Assembly (NCBI GenBank): GCA_947259335.1 | Contig: CAMYMQ010000030.1 | Coordinates: 1 to 48,202, forward strand | From: an uncultured Alphaproteobacteria bacterium | GTDB taxonomy: Bacteria > Pseudomonadota > Alphaproteobacteria > Bin65 | Reading direction: 5' to 3' | Length of the DNA stretch: 48,202 bases | Part shown: positions 23,413 to 32,187 of the stretch, in pieces | How the letters are laid out: each line of letters opens with the position of its first letter | Numbering within the stretch: position 1 is the first letter of the stretch | Translations under genes and position numbers: made by a program | The notes under the pieces: generated by a model | What the model was told of the DNA's origin: nothing | Database searches by the model: none | The model's input: only the letters and a program-made list of their open reading frames with translations

Positions 23413-25761
23413 ATGACACCTGACAGCGACTTTCACACCACACCCGCCACCTACCATGTCGGCGAGTCGGCGCCCCGGCCGGAGGATGCGCGGTTGCTGC
23501 GCGGCGCGGGCTGCTACAGCGACGATGTCCATCTCGACGGGCAGGCTCACGGTGTTCTGCTGCGCTCGACGGTCGCCCACGGCACGGTCCGCTCGGTCGA
23601 GACGGCGGCGGCCCGGGCGATGCCCGGCGTGCTCGCGGTCTACACCGCGGCGGATCTGGACGCGGCCGGATACGGAGGCTTCAGGTGCGGCCTGCAACTC
23701 AAGAACCGGGACGGGTCGCCGCTGATCGCGCCCGTGCGCCCGGCGCTGGCGCGGGATCGCGTGCGCTTTGTCGGCGAGGGGCTGGCGTTCGTCGTCGCCG
23801 AGACCGTGGCCCAGGCCCGCGACGCCGCCGAGGCCATCGTGGTCGATATCGAGCCGCTGCCCGCCGTCGTCGACCTTGCGACGGCCGGGAAGGGCGATGC
23901 CGCCCAGCTCCACGACGAGGCGCCCTCCAACATCTCCCTGGACTGGGAATTCGGCGACGCCAACCCTGTGGCGGCGATCATCGCCGGGGCGGCCCATGTC
24001 ACGCGTCTGAGGATCGTCAACAGCCGGGTCACCGCCTCGCCGATGGAGCCGCGTGCCGCGGTTGCGGTCTGGGATGCGTCGGCGGACCGGTTCGTGCTGC
24101 GGGTCGGTTGCCAGGGCGCGTTCGGGCTCAGCCGCGGCCTCGCCAACATCTTGAAGGTCGAGCCAGGCCAGATGCAGGTGCTGACCCGCGACGTCGGCGG
24201 CTCCTTCGGCATGAAGGCGCCGCCCTATCCGGAATATGTCGTGGCGCTGCACGCCGCGCGCGACCTCGGCCGGCCGGTCAAGTGGCGCGACGACCGGACC
24301 GAGAGCTTCCTGTCCGACCAGCACGGCCGCGATTCGATCACCGAGGCGGAACTGGCGCTCGACAAGGACGGCAAATTCCTGGCGATCCGCGCCAACACGA
24401 TCGGCAACATGGGCGCCTATCACAGCACCATGGGCCCCCAGATCCCCACGATCAACATCATGAAGAACCTGCCCGGCGCCTATACGACCCCGGCGCTGCA
24501 CCTGACCGCCCAGTGCGTGTTCACCAACACCACGCCGCTCGGACCCTATCGGGGCGCGGGCCGGCCGGAAGGCGTGTTCGTGATGGAGCAGCTGATCGAC
24601 GCGGCCGCCCGGGAAACCGGCATCGACCCGGTCGAGCTGCGCCGGCGCAACTTGATCGATCCGGCCGCGATGCCCTACACGGCGGCCTCGGGCCAGCCCT
24701 ACGACAGCGGCGAGTTCGGCGCGATCCTCGAGCAGGCGGCGGCGGCGGCCGACTGGGACGGCTATGCCAAGCGGCGCGAGACGAGCGCCGCCGCGGGCAA
24801 GCTGCGCGGCCGGTCGCTGGTCTACTATGTCGAGGTCACTGCGCCCCAGGGCAAGGAGATGGGCGGGCTGCGCTTCGGCGAAGACGGCACGGTCACCGTC
24901 GTGACCGGCACCCTCGACTACGGCCAGGGTCACCGGGCGGCCTTCGCCCAGGTGCTGGGCGACAAGCTGGGTGTGCCGTTCGACCGGATCGAGCTGCTGC
25001 AGGGCGACAGCACGCAGCTGCTGACCGGCGGCGGCACCGGCGGATCGCGCTCGATCATGGCGAGCGGCAAGGCGATCCTCGACGTCTCCGACGCGGTGAT
25101 CGAGAAGGGGCGGGCGCTTGCCGGCCATTTCCTCGAGGCGGACACGGTCGACATCGAGTTCGCTGACGGCGCCTTCACCGTGGCCGGTACCGACCGCTCG
25201 ATCGGACTGCTCGACATCGGCGCGCGGCTCGGCGCGGGAGAGGCCGTGCCCGAGGGTCTGCCGGCGTCGCTCGACAGCGAACTGATGTCCGAGACCCCGC
25301 CGTCGGCCTTCCCCAACGGCTGCCACGTCTGCGAGGTCGAGATCGATCCGGACACCGGGACGGTGCACCTGGACCGATACACCGTCGTCGACGACTTCGG
25401 CACCCTGGTCAATCCGATGCTGGTGGAAGGCCAGGTTCACGGCGGCATCGTCCAGGGCATCGGCCAGGCGCTGATGGAGGAAGCCGTCTATGACGAGGAC
25501 GGCCAGCCGCTGGCCGGCTCCTTCATGGACTACGCCATGCCCCGCGCGGCGGACATGCCCGACTTCCACCTCGAATTCCATCCTGTCCCGGCGACGACCA
25601 ATCCGCTCGGCGCCAAGGGGTGCGGCGAGGCCGGCACGACCGGCGCCACGCCCGCGGTCATCAACGCCATCGGCGATGCGCTGGTCGCGGCCGGCGCCGA
25701 GCCGGTCGGCATGCCCGCGACGGCGGAGCGGATATGGCGGTCGCTGGCGGCGGCCCGCTGA
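23413..25761 (+). CDS. Xanthine dehydrogenase-family molybdopterin-binding subunit (CoxL-like), orphan
   Basis: This 782-residue large subunit of a molybdenum hydroxylase has the a/b hammerhead domain at residues 15-130 (ARLLRGAGCYSDDV, RFVGEGLAFVVAET) and then the molybdopterin domains. RDVGGSFGMKAPPYPEYV, TPLGPYRGAGRPEGVF, GGTGGSRSIMASG and GCGEAGTTGATPAV, with the catalytic Glu, match the family. Such subunits hydroxylate aldehydes, N-heterocycles or CO and need an FAD subunit (CoxM) and a [2Fe-2S] subunit (CoxS). Neither lies next to it in the window; the neighbours are an IPNS-like oxygenase and a convergent SDR. It must use partners from elsewhere or act in a two-subunit variant. Confidence 0.92.
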   Translation: MTPDSDFHTTPATYHVGESAPRPEDARLLRGAGCYSDDVHLDGQAHGVLLRSTVAHGTVRSVETAAARAMPGVLAVYTAADLDAAGYGGFRCGLQLKNRDGSPLIAPVRPALARDRVRFVGEGLAFVVAETVAQARDAAEAIVVDIEPLPAVVDLATAGKGDAAQLHDEAPSNISLDWEFGDANPVAAIIAGAAHVTRLRIVNSRVTASPMEPRAAVAVWDASADRFVLRVGCQGAFGLSRGLANILKVEPGQMQVLTRDVGGSFGMKAPPYPEYVVALHAARDLGRPVKWRDDRTESFLSDQHGRDSITEAELALDKDGKFLAIRANTIGNMGAYHSTMGPQIPTINIMKNLPGAYTTPALHLTAQCVFTNTTPLGPYRGAGRPEGVFVMEQLIDAAARETGIDPVELRRRNLIDPAAMPYTAASGQPYDSGEFGAILEQAAAAADWDGYAKRRETSAAAGKLRGRSLVYYVEVTAPQGKEMGGLRFGEDGTVTVVTGTLDYGQGHRAAFAQVLGDKLGVPFDRIELLQGDSTQLLTGGGTGGSRSIMASGKAILDVSDAVIEKGRALAGHFLEADTVDIEFADGAFTVAGTDRSIGLLDIGARLGAGEAVPEGLPASLDSELMSETPPSAFPNGCHVCEVEIDPDTGTVHLDRYTVVDDFGTLVNPMLVEGQVHGGIVQGIGQALMEEAVYDEDGQPLAGSFMDYAMPRAADMPDFHLEFHPVPATTNPLGAKGCGEAGTTGATPAVINAIGDALVAAGAEPVGMPATAERIWRSLAAAR

Positions 25762-25779
25762 AGACGAGAGCCCCGGGTC

Positions 25780-26568
25780 CTAGAACAGGGGGCCCTTGTT
25801 GATCATGCCGCCGTCGACGGTGACAATCGTCCCGGTCGTATAGGCGGACAGGTCGGAGGCCAGAAAGGCGGTCATGTCGGCGATCTCGGTTGTGGTCGCG
25901 GCCCGGCCGAACCCCATCGGGGCCAGGAATTCGGTATACCGGTTCTCGTCGCCGAGCTGGTCGCGCGCGCCCTTCTTCATCATCGAGACGAGCTTTTCGG
26001 TCGCCACCGGGCCGGGATTGAGGCCGACAACACGCAGCCCGTCCTTGGGGCTGTCGCCGCCGAGCGCGCGGGTGAAGGCCATCAGCGCGGCATTGCCCGT
26101 GCTGCCGGCGATATAGTCCGACACGGGCTTCTCGCCGCCGTTGCCGATGATGTTGACGATCACGCCCGAGCCGCGTGCCTTCATGAAGCCGTAGAAGTGG
26201 CGGCACAGGTTGATGTAGCCGAATACCTTCAGGTCCCAGACCTTGCGCCACTGGGCTTCGTCGATCTCGTCGATCCGCCCCTTCGGGATCGCCCCGGCGT
26301 TGTTGATCAGGATGTCGGCGTCCCGGCAGGCCTCCGCGAGTGCGGTCTGGTCCGCGCTCTGGCTGAGGTCGACGGGAAAGATCTCGACCGACCCACCGTG
26401 TTCCCGCCGGATCTCGTCGCGGACCCGGGCCAGGTTCGCCTCGTTGCGCGCGGACAGGTAAAGGGCGCAGCCTTCGGCGCCGAACCGGTGGGCGACCGCG
26501 CGCCCGATTCCTTCCGACGCCCCCGTGATCACGGCCTTCCGGCCTTCGAGTCCGAGTTCCAGTGCCAC
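25780..26568 (-). CDS. SDR-family oxidoreductase with non-canonical active site
   Basis: GTG 26568, preceded by AGAGGTG, is the likely start; the 814-residue ORF in the track is a shadow extension. The 262-residue Rossmann protein has TGASEGIG for the cofactor and NNAGAIPKG, and it ends VTVDGGMINKGPLF. Where classical SDRs have Y-x3-K, this protein reads DYIAGSTGNAALMAF. Alignment on the AALMAFTRAL helix puts Gly where Tyr is expected and Asn where Lys is expected, with a Tyr three residues earlier. It therefore probably uses a different catalytic arrangement, or is not a normal dehydrogenase. It is convergent with the CoxL-type gene and divergent from hyuA. Confidence 0.9.
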   Translation of the reverse strand: MALELGLEGRKAVITGASEGIGRAVAHRFGAEGCALYLSARNEANLARVRDEIRREHGGSVEIFPVDLSQSADQTALAEACRDADILINNAGAIPKGRIDEIDEAQWRKVWDLKVFGYINLCRHFYGFMKARGSGVIVNIIGNGGEKPVSDYIAGSTGNAALMAFTRALGGDSPKDGLRVVGLNPGPVATEKLVSMMKKGARDQLGDENRYTEFLAPMGFGRAATTTEIADMTAFLASDLSAYTTGTIVTVDGGMINKGPLF

Positions 26569-26673
26569 CGCGTCACCTCTTCGTTGCGTGCAGGGCCGCG
26601 CGGCTTGCATCGCCGTGCGAAGGCGGGCATCTAAGCGGTTCCGGGGAGTTGCTGGCAAGGAGTGGGAGCGGGA

Positions 26674-28761
26674 ATGGGCTATGCGATCGGCATCGACGTC
26701 GGCGGCACCTTCACCGACTTCCTGTTGCTCGACGATGCCGGCGAGGGCCGAATCTTCAAGGTTCTCTCGACCCCGGACGACCCGTCGGACGCCGTGGTCG
26801 CCGGCCTGGAAGAAATGGCGGCGGCCGACGGCCTGTCGCTGACCGCCTTCCTGGGGGCGGTCGGGCGTATCGTCCACGGCACGACGGTCACGACCAACGC
26901 GGTCCTGACCGGCAACACGGTGCGCACCGGACTGCTCGCCACGCGGGGCTTCCGGGACGCGCTCCAGATGCGCCGCGGCATCCGGGAGAAGCTCTACGAC
27001 AACAAGTTCCTGGCGCCGGTGCCGGTGGTGCCCCGCTGGCTTCGGCTGCCCGTCACGGAGCGGATCGACGAGACCGGCGCCGAAATTGAGCCCTTGAACC
27101 TCGGGGATGTCGACGCGGCGATCGATGCCTTCGAAGAAGCTGGCGTCGAGGCGGTCGCGGTCTGCTTCATGCACGCCTACGCCAATCCGGAGCATGAGCG
27201 GGCCGCGCTGGACCGCCTGCGTGCGCGGATGCCCGATGCCTATGTCTCGGCCTCGAGCGATGTGCTGCCGCAGGTCCGATTCTATGAACGGACCAGCACG
27301 ACGGTGCTGAACGTCGCCGTCGGCCCGATCCTCAAACGCTATCTCGATCGGCTGACCGGGCGGCTGGCAGAGAACGGATTCGGGGGCACGCTGCTGATCA
27401 TGCAGTCCAACGGCGGCGTCACGACACCTGAAGTCGCCACCGGGCTGGCCGCCTCGACCCTGCTGTCGGGGCCGGCCGCCGGCCCGATCGCCGGCCGGGC
27501 ACTGGCCGAGAAGCATGGGCGCGACAGCTTCATCACCATCGACATGGGCGGGACCAGTTTCGAGGCGTCGATGGTGCGGGGCGGCGCGCCGGCGATCACG
27601 ACCTCGGCGAGCGTCAACCGCTTCGCCATGGCGCTGCCGACCGCCGACATCAAGACGATCGGCGCGGGTGGCGGCTCGATCGCCTGGATCGACGGCGGCG
27701 GCCTGCTGCGCATGGGTCCGCAGAGTGCGGGCGCCAAGCCGGGTCCGGCCTGCTACGGCCTCGGCGGCGAGGCGCCCACCTGCAGCGATGCCAATCTGGT
27801 CCTCGGCTATCTCTCGGCGGGCTATTTCGCGGGCGGGCGCATCACGCTGGATACGGGCCGGGCCGAAGGCGCGATCCGTGCGGCGGTGGCCGAACCGTTG
27901 GGCATGAGCCTGGTCGAGGCGGCGGCGGGCATGTATCGGGTGATGAACGTCAACATGGCGTCGGCGATTCGCGAGATCTCCGTCGAGCGCGGCTACGACC
28001 CACGCGACTTCCCGCTGATCTGCGCCGGCGGGGCCGGAGCGATCCACGCCGCCATGATCGCCCGCGAACTCGGCATCGGCGAGATCGTCGTCCCGCGCGA
28101 AGCCTCCATCTTCTGCGCGTCGGGCATGATGCAGACGGACCTGCGCCATGATTACGTCCGTTCCTGCGCCGCGTCCCTGACCGCCGAGGGGCTGGATCCG
28201 GGACGTTTTTCCGGACTGTGGCAAGCCATGGCCGAAGAGGGCCGGCTAACGCTCACGGCCGAAGGCGTCGGGGCGGACCGGCAGCGGTTCGTTCCGGCCC
28301 TCGATCTGCGCTATCAGGGTCAGTATCACGAGGTGCGGGTCGAGGATGTGCCCCAGGCGGCAATCGACGGGTTCGATCTCGATGTCATCGCGAACCTGTT
28401 CCACGCGGCGCACGACAGGCTCTATGGTTATTCGCTGCAGGAGGAGGGAACCGGCATCGAGCTCGTGAACCTCCGCCTGACCGCCTTCGGCGTCACCGAC
28501 AAGCCGGGGTCGTCTCCCGAGCCGGAGGCCGGGGACGATCCATCGGCCGCCCGCAAGGGCCGGCGTCCGGTCTATCTGGCCGACCTTGGCGACTTCGCCG
28601 ACATCGACGTCTTCGACGGCGATCTCCTGCGCCACGGCAACAGGCTGGATGGGCCGGCCATCGTCGAAACGGTGGTGACGACGATCTTCGTGCCACCCGG
28701 CTTCGGTCTCAGCGTCGACGCCTGGCGCAACTGCATCCTGACCGATGGAGGAGCCGCATGA
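26674..28761 (+). CDS. hyuA: Hydantoinase/oxoprolinase subunit A (HyuA family)
   Basis: The start is ATG 26674 after GGGAGCGGG; the GTG at 26662 has its AAGGA too close. The 695 residues begin MGYAIGIDVGGTFTDFLLLD, the ATP-binding motif of the ASKHA-like HyuA fold. VHGTTVTTNAVLTG, TIDMGGTSFEASM and GAGGGSIAWIDGGG follow. HyuA and HyuB together perform ATP-dependent ring opening of hydantoins or 5-oxoproline; relatives carboxylate acetone or acetophenone. The start of hyuB overlaps the stop by four bases. The substrate is unknown, and no extra carboxylase subunit is seen, which favours a hydantoinase-like role. Confidence 0.93.
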   Translation: MGYAIGIDVGGTFTDFLLLDDAGEGRIFKVLSTPDDPSDAVVAGLEEMAAADGLSLTAFLGAVGRIVHGTTVTTNAVLTGNTVRTGLLATRGFRDALQMRRGIREKLYDNKFLAPVPVVPRWLRLPVTERIDETGAEIEPLNLGDVDAAIDAFEEAGVEAVAVCFMHAYANPEHERAALDRLRARMPDAYVSASSDVLPQVRFYERTSTTVLNVAVGPILKRYLDRLTGRLAENGFGGTLLIMQSNGGVTTPEVATGLAASTLLSGPAAGPIAGRALAEKHGRDSFITIDMGGTSFEASMVRGGAPAITTSASVNRFAMALPTADIKTIGAGGGSIAWIDGGGLLRMGPQSAGAKPGPACYGLGGEAPTCSDANLVLGYLSAGYFAGGRITLDTGRAEGAIRAAVAEPLGMSLVEAAAGMYRVMNVNMASAIREISVERGYDPRDFPLICAGGAGAIHAAMIARELGIGEIVVPREASIFCASGMMQTDLRHDYVRSCAASLTAEGLDPGRFSGLWQAMAEEGRLTLTAEGVGADRQRFVPALDLRYQGQYHEVRVEDVPQAAIDGFDLDVIANLFHAAHDRLYGYSLQEEGTGIELVNLRLTAFGVTDKPGSSPEPEAGDDPSAARKGRRPVYLADLGDFADIDVFDGDLLRHGNRLDGPAIVETVVTTIFVPPGFGLSVDAWRNCILTDGGAA

Positions 28762-30530
28762 CCTCCGCAGCTGCCAATCCCGCAGGCGAAACCGCTGCCG
28801 TCGATCCGATCCTCGCGTCGGTGATCCAGCGGCGGTTGAAGTCGATCACCGAGGAAATGGGGCTGACGCTGCTGCGCACCACGCGCTCGCCGATCCTCAA
28901 CGAGGCGCGCGACTTCGTCACCGGTCTCTATGACGCCAACGGCGACATGTTGGAGCAGACCGAATACATCCCGGTCCTCGCCTTCGCGCTGCAGCCGGCC
29001 TGCAAGCAGGTCATTTCGTTCTTCGGCGACGACATCCATCCGGGCGACGTGATCCTGCACAACGACGTCTTCTCCGGTGGCAACCAGAACAACGACGTGG
29101 CCGTGTTCCGGCCGGTCTTCTGCGGCGAGACGCTGGTTGCCTGGTCGGCCTGCAAGGGGCACCAGGCCGATATCGGCGGCGCCGTCGCCGGCGGCTACAA
29201 CCCCGAGGCGCGGGAAGTCTGGCAGGAGGCGTTGCGCATTCCGCCGCTCAAGATCTATGACCGGGGCACCCTGCGCCGGGACGTCTGGGGCATGGTCTTC
29301 GCCAACATCCGCTATCCGATCGTCCAGGAGGACATCCGCGCCCAGATTGGAGGCACCGTGGTCGGCGAGCGCGGCGTCCGCGAGCTGGTGGACCGCTACG
29401 GTCTGGCCTCGTTCCTGGCCCACAAGGACTATCTGTTCGACCGCACCGAGGCGATGGTCGCCGCCGAGATCGCGGGCATCCCCGACGGCGTCTACAAGGG
29501 CCAGAGCACGGTCTATTACGACGGGGTCACGGACGGCAGCGAGATGCTGATCAACCTCGCCGTGACGGTGGCCGGCGACGCGGTGACCTTCGACTTCACC
29601 GGCACCGCGCCGCAGACGCCCGGCTTCGTCAACGCGCCCTTCTCGGCGACCGCCTCGGCGCTGATGCTGACCTTCCTGATGCTGATCAACCCCGATATTC
29701 CGCACAACGCGGGATTGTTGCGCCGGGTCAAGATCGTCAATCCCGAGGGCAGCTTCCTGAACGCGGCCTTTCCGGCGGCGACGACCTTCGGCAATTCGAT
29801 CACCGGGCCGACATCCGACGCCATTTTCCGCGCCTTCGCCGACGCGCTGCCGCACATGGTCTCGGCCGGCTGGAACCGGTCGCTCAACATCGGCATCACC
29901 GGCCACGACCCGCGCCGGGACCGGCCCTTCGTCGACATCCTGTTCCTGGCGCTCAAGGGCGGTTCCGGCGCGACCTGGCAGGCCGACGGTTACGACCATA
30001 TCGGCCTGATTAACTGCGCTGGCGGAATCCTGGCCCAGGACTACGAGATGTTCGAGATCCAGAACCCGGTGCGGCTCGTTCGCCACGAGTACGATCCGGA
30101 CTCGGCCGGCGCCGGGCGCTGGCGCGGCGGGGTCGGGACCGAGACCGAGTTCCGCATCGAAGGGGAGAAGGTCACCGCGGTCGCCTTCGGCGACGGGGTC
30201 GAGGAGGGGGCGCGCGCCTTCGGCTTGTTCGGAGGCCAGGACGGCAGCCTCAACACAGCGGTTTTCCGCCAGCCGGACGGCATCGAACGGGTGCCCAAGA
30301 CCAAGCAGATCGTCCGCGATATCCCCGGGGGCACGGTCTTCGTCCAGAAGGCGGGCGGCGGCGGCGGGTATGGAGACCCGAACGAGCGACCGCCCGAGGC
30401 GGTGCTGGACGACGTGCGCAACGGTATGGTCTCGGTCGAGGCCGCGCGGCGCGCGTATGGGGTGGTCATCGACGCCGAGACCCTGACGGTCGACGAGGCG
30501 GCGACCCGCGAGGCGAGGGGGCAGGCATGA
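28758..30530 (+). CDS. hyuB: Hydantoinase/oxoprolinase subunit B (HyuB family)
   Basis: The start is ATG 28758, preceded by GGAGGAG and overlapping the hyuA stop as ATGA; the 770-residue track ORF adds an out-of-frame shadow. The 590-residue protein shows the HyuB pattern: DPILASVIQRRLKSITEEMGLTLLRT, HPGDVILHNDVFSGGNQNNDV, WSACKGHQADIGG with likely metal ligands, and a late AGGGGGYGDP-like KAGGGGGYGDPNER. It carries the catalytic half of the ATP-dependent HyuAB amidohydrolase. The VOC gene again overlaps the stop by ATGA, so all three proteins are made in a coupled way. Confidence 0.93.
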   Translation: MTSAAANPAGETAAVDPILASVIQRRLKSITEEMGLTLLRTTRSPILNEARDFVTGLYDANGDMLEQTEYIPVLAFALQPACKQVISFFGDDIHPGDVILHNDVFSGGNQNNDVAVFRPVFCGETLVAWSACKGHQADIGGAVAGGYNPEAREVWQEALRIPPLKIYDRGTLRRDVWGMVFANIRYPIVQEDIRAQIGGTVVGERGVRELVDRYGLASFLAHKDYLFDRTEAMVAAEIAGIPDGVYKGQSTVYYDGVTDGSEMLINLAVTVAGDAVTFDFTGTAPQTPGFVNAPFSATASALMLTFLMLINPDIPHNAGLLRRVKIVNPEGSFLNAAFPAATTFGNSITGPTSDAIFRAFADALPHMVSAGWNRSLNIGITGHDPRRDRPFVDILFLALKGGSGATWQADGYDHIGLINCAGGILAQDYEMFEIQNPVRLVRHEYDPDSAGAGRWRGGVGTETEFRIEGEKVTAVAFGDGVEEGARAFGLFGGQDGSLNTAVFRQPDGIERVPKTKQIVRDIPGGTVFVQKAGGGGGYGDPNERPPEAVLDDVRNGMVSVEAARRAYGVVIDAETLTVDEAATREARGQA

Positions 30531-30940
30531 GCAAGGTCGCTGTCGACCATATCGGCGTGATCGTCGAGAACATCGAGGACGCGGTCGCAAGATACACGCC
30601 GATTCTGGGCCCGCCCGCCAAGCGGATCGAGCTGGAGGAGGTCGGCCTGAGGGTCGCCGAGTTCGAGACCGCCAACGTGACCATCGAGTTGATCCAGTAC
30701 GCCGGAGAGCAGGCCGAGTTCGCCCGCCAGGTGATGGGCGATGCGCAGGGGCTGAACCACATTTCGCTCAGGGTCGGCGACCTCGCCGCCAGCCTCGAAA
30801 CGGCGCGGGAGACGGGATTACGGGTCCAGGAGGGATTTCCCCGGCGCGGCGCCCATGGCGAGGTCGCCTTTTTCGAGCGCGATGCCGGAACCGGGCTGTT
30901 GCTCGAGTTCTGCCAGCCGGACGCCCGGTCCGACGACTGA
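30527..30940 (+). CDS. VOC-family protein, methylmalonyl-CoA epimerase-like
   Basis: This 137-residue single VOC module pair has candidate metal ligands His8 (VDHIGVIV), Glu54 (VTIELIQY), His78 (LNHISLRV) and Glu127 (LLLEFCQ). The layout resembles methylmalonyl-CoA epimerase, including GPPAKRIELEEVGLRVAEFE at the first repeat. It starts inside the hyuB stop (ATGA). In hydantoin operons a racemase usually converts the unused enantiomer. A VOC epimerase in that slot is a reasonable inference, but lyase or isomerase chemistry is equally possible. Confidence 0.85.
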   Translation: MSKVAVDHIGVIVENIEDAVARYTPILGPPAKRIELEEVGLRVAEFETANVTIELIQYAGEQAEFARQVMGDAQGLNHISLRVGDLAASLETARETGLRVQEGFPRRGAHGEVAFFERDAGTGLLLEFCQPDARSDD

Positions 30941-31012
30941 TATCCTGGCCGCCGTTAACCTTCGGGCAATCGGCGATCGCTAAGGTCCTGTCGGTATTAC
31001 GGAAATCACCGG

Positions 31013-31468
31013 GTGGGTACCTTGAAAGCCGAACACGAGTCCTATGCGCCGTTCGCGCTGGCCGCCGGCATGGATCGGCGCCGTCTTCCCGCTGAGGCGC
31101 GCCGGGGCCTGGTCATCGGGCCTCGGCAGCCCCGCGTCTGGCATCGGCTGGTCAGCCGCCTGAACTTCCGGGTCGAGAATCTCGGGCGGGGTGCCTCGAT
31201 CAGCGGCATCCGGCTGTCGCCCTTGCCGGCAGGGGCGCTGGTCGACTGGAACAAGTCGCTGCCGGCGGCGGTCGAGTTCAGGGGAGCCGGGCTGGTCATC
31301 ACAGGCGGCACCCGGCGGAGCATCCTGGACACGCTGGCGTCGGTGCGCCTCGCGCTGCCGCGGTCCGAAGCGGACAACCCGGAAATGGTGCTCGAGATCC
31401 TGATGCGGATCGATGGCACGGAGACGACGGCCGTAACCACGATCGGCCTCAGCGATTCGGCGCCCTAG
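31013..31468 (+). CDS. Hypothetical protein, unrecognised
   Basis: This 151-residue reading frame starts at GTG 31013 or TTG 31022; neither has a strong ribosome binding site, though GGTGGG lies nearby. There is no signal peptide or membrane helix. The N-terminal third is rich in Arg (AGMDRRRLPAEARRG). The rest alternates short hydrophobic stretches, such as SISGIRLSPLPAGALVDW and GAGLVITGG, in a way that suggests beta strands. Codon usage resembles that of its neighbours, so the gene is plausible. It lies alone between the HyuAB-VOC unit and a convergent pentapeptide-repeat gene. No function is proposed. Confidence 0.55.
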   Translation: MGTLKAEHESYAPFALAAGMDRRRLPAEARRGLVIGPRQPRVWHRLVSRLNFRVENLGRGASISGIRLSPLPAGALVDWNKSLPAAVEFRGAGLVITGGTRRSILDTLASVRLALPRSEADNPEMVLEILMRIDGTETTAVTTIGLSDSAP

Positions 31469-31477
31469 CCGGGAGGA

Positions 31478-31954
31478 TCAGGCGCCAACGGCGCCGTCGA
31501 GCCCGAGTGTCCCGTCGAGGCGCGCCCCGGTGAAATCGGCGCCGTCGATGGCGGCGCGGTGGAGGTCGGCCGCCGACAGGTCGGCATCGGTCAGGTCCGC
31601 GCCGCGCAGATCGGCGTGATTCAATTCCGCGCCTCCCAGACGGGCCCCGCGCAGCTTGGCGCGGGAGAGGATCGTCCGGTGCATAAAGGCGCCGGTCAGA
31701 TCGGCGCCCGTCAGGTCGGCGTCGCTGAGTTCCGCTCGGATCAACTCGACCCCGCGCAGCCGCGCACCCCTGAAATCGGCGCCCTGGAGCGTGAAGCCGT
31801 GAAAATGGCGGCCGTCGAGATCGCGGTTCCGGAAATCGGCGCGCCCGCCGCTTTTGCCGCTGCTGAGCAGCCAGGTCATGTGGCGTTCGAGAATGGTCTG
31901 GAACTCGTCGTCGTCGAGTTTAGCGGGAATGGCGGTCGGATCGGTTGAGGTCAT
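31478..31954 (-). CDS. Pentapeptide-repeat protein
   Basis: The start at ATG 31954 (MTSTDPTAIPAKLDDDEF) is preferred; a TTG at 32011 is the longer alternative. It gives 158 residues. After an N-terminal helix-like part (DEFQTILERHMTWLLSSGK), the protein consists of roughly twenty A(D/E)L-type pentads such as GADFRGARLRGVELIRAEL and ADLTGADLTGAFM. These form a right-handed quadrilateral beta helix. Some relatives protect DNA gyrase; many have no known role. It diverges from an RND efflux pair across about 230 bases, but shared regulation is not demonstrated. Confidence 0.88.
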   Translation of the reverse strand: MTSTDPTAIPAKLDDDEFQTILERHMTWLLSSGKSGGRADFRNRDLDGRHFHGFTLQGADFRGARLRGVELIRAELSDADLTGADLTGAFMHRTILSRAKLRGARLGGAELNHADLRGADLTDADLSAADLHRAAIDGADFTGARLDGTLGLDGAVGA

Positions 31955-32187
31955 CGCGGTTCTGCCGTTGTTGCCGCCTTTCGGTTTAGCGCGGCTCGGG
32001 GCTGCGGGCAATCCGGGGGGCGGACCGGTAAGAAGAAATTAGGGAAAACAATGTCTAAATGCCGGTGCGACAGCAATTGCGTTGAAACCATGACGAAAGT
32101 GCGTATCTCTTTGACGATACAATCTGCGCGACAGGGGCGAATCTGTGGCCTGCTCAGTGTGTGTGAGACTTGCACAGGGCGCGTTCA

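Noticed and set aside
23104-25581. 825-residue minus-strand ORF opposite the CoxL-type gene
   Set aside because: Shadow of a well-conserved gene with no domain of its own.
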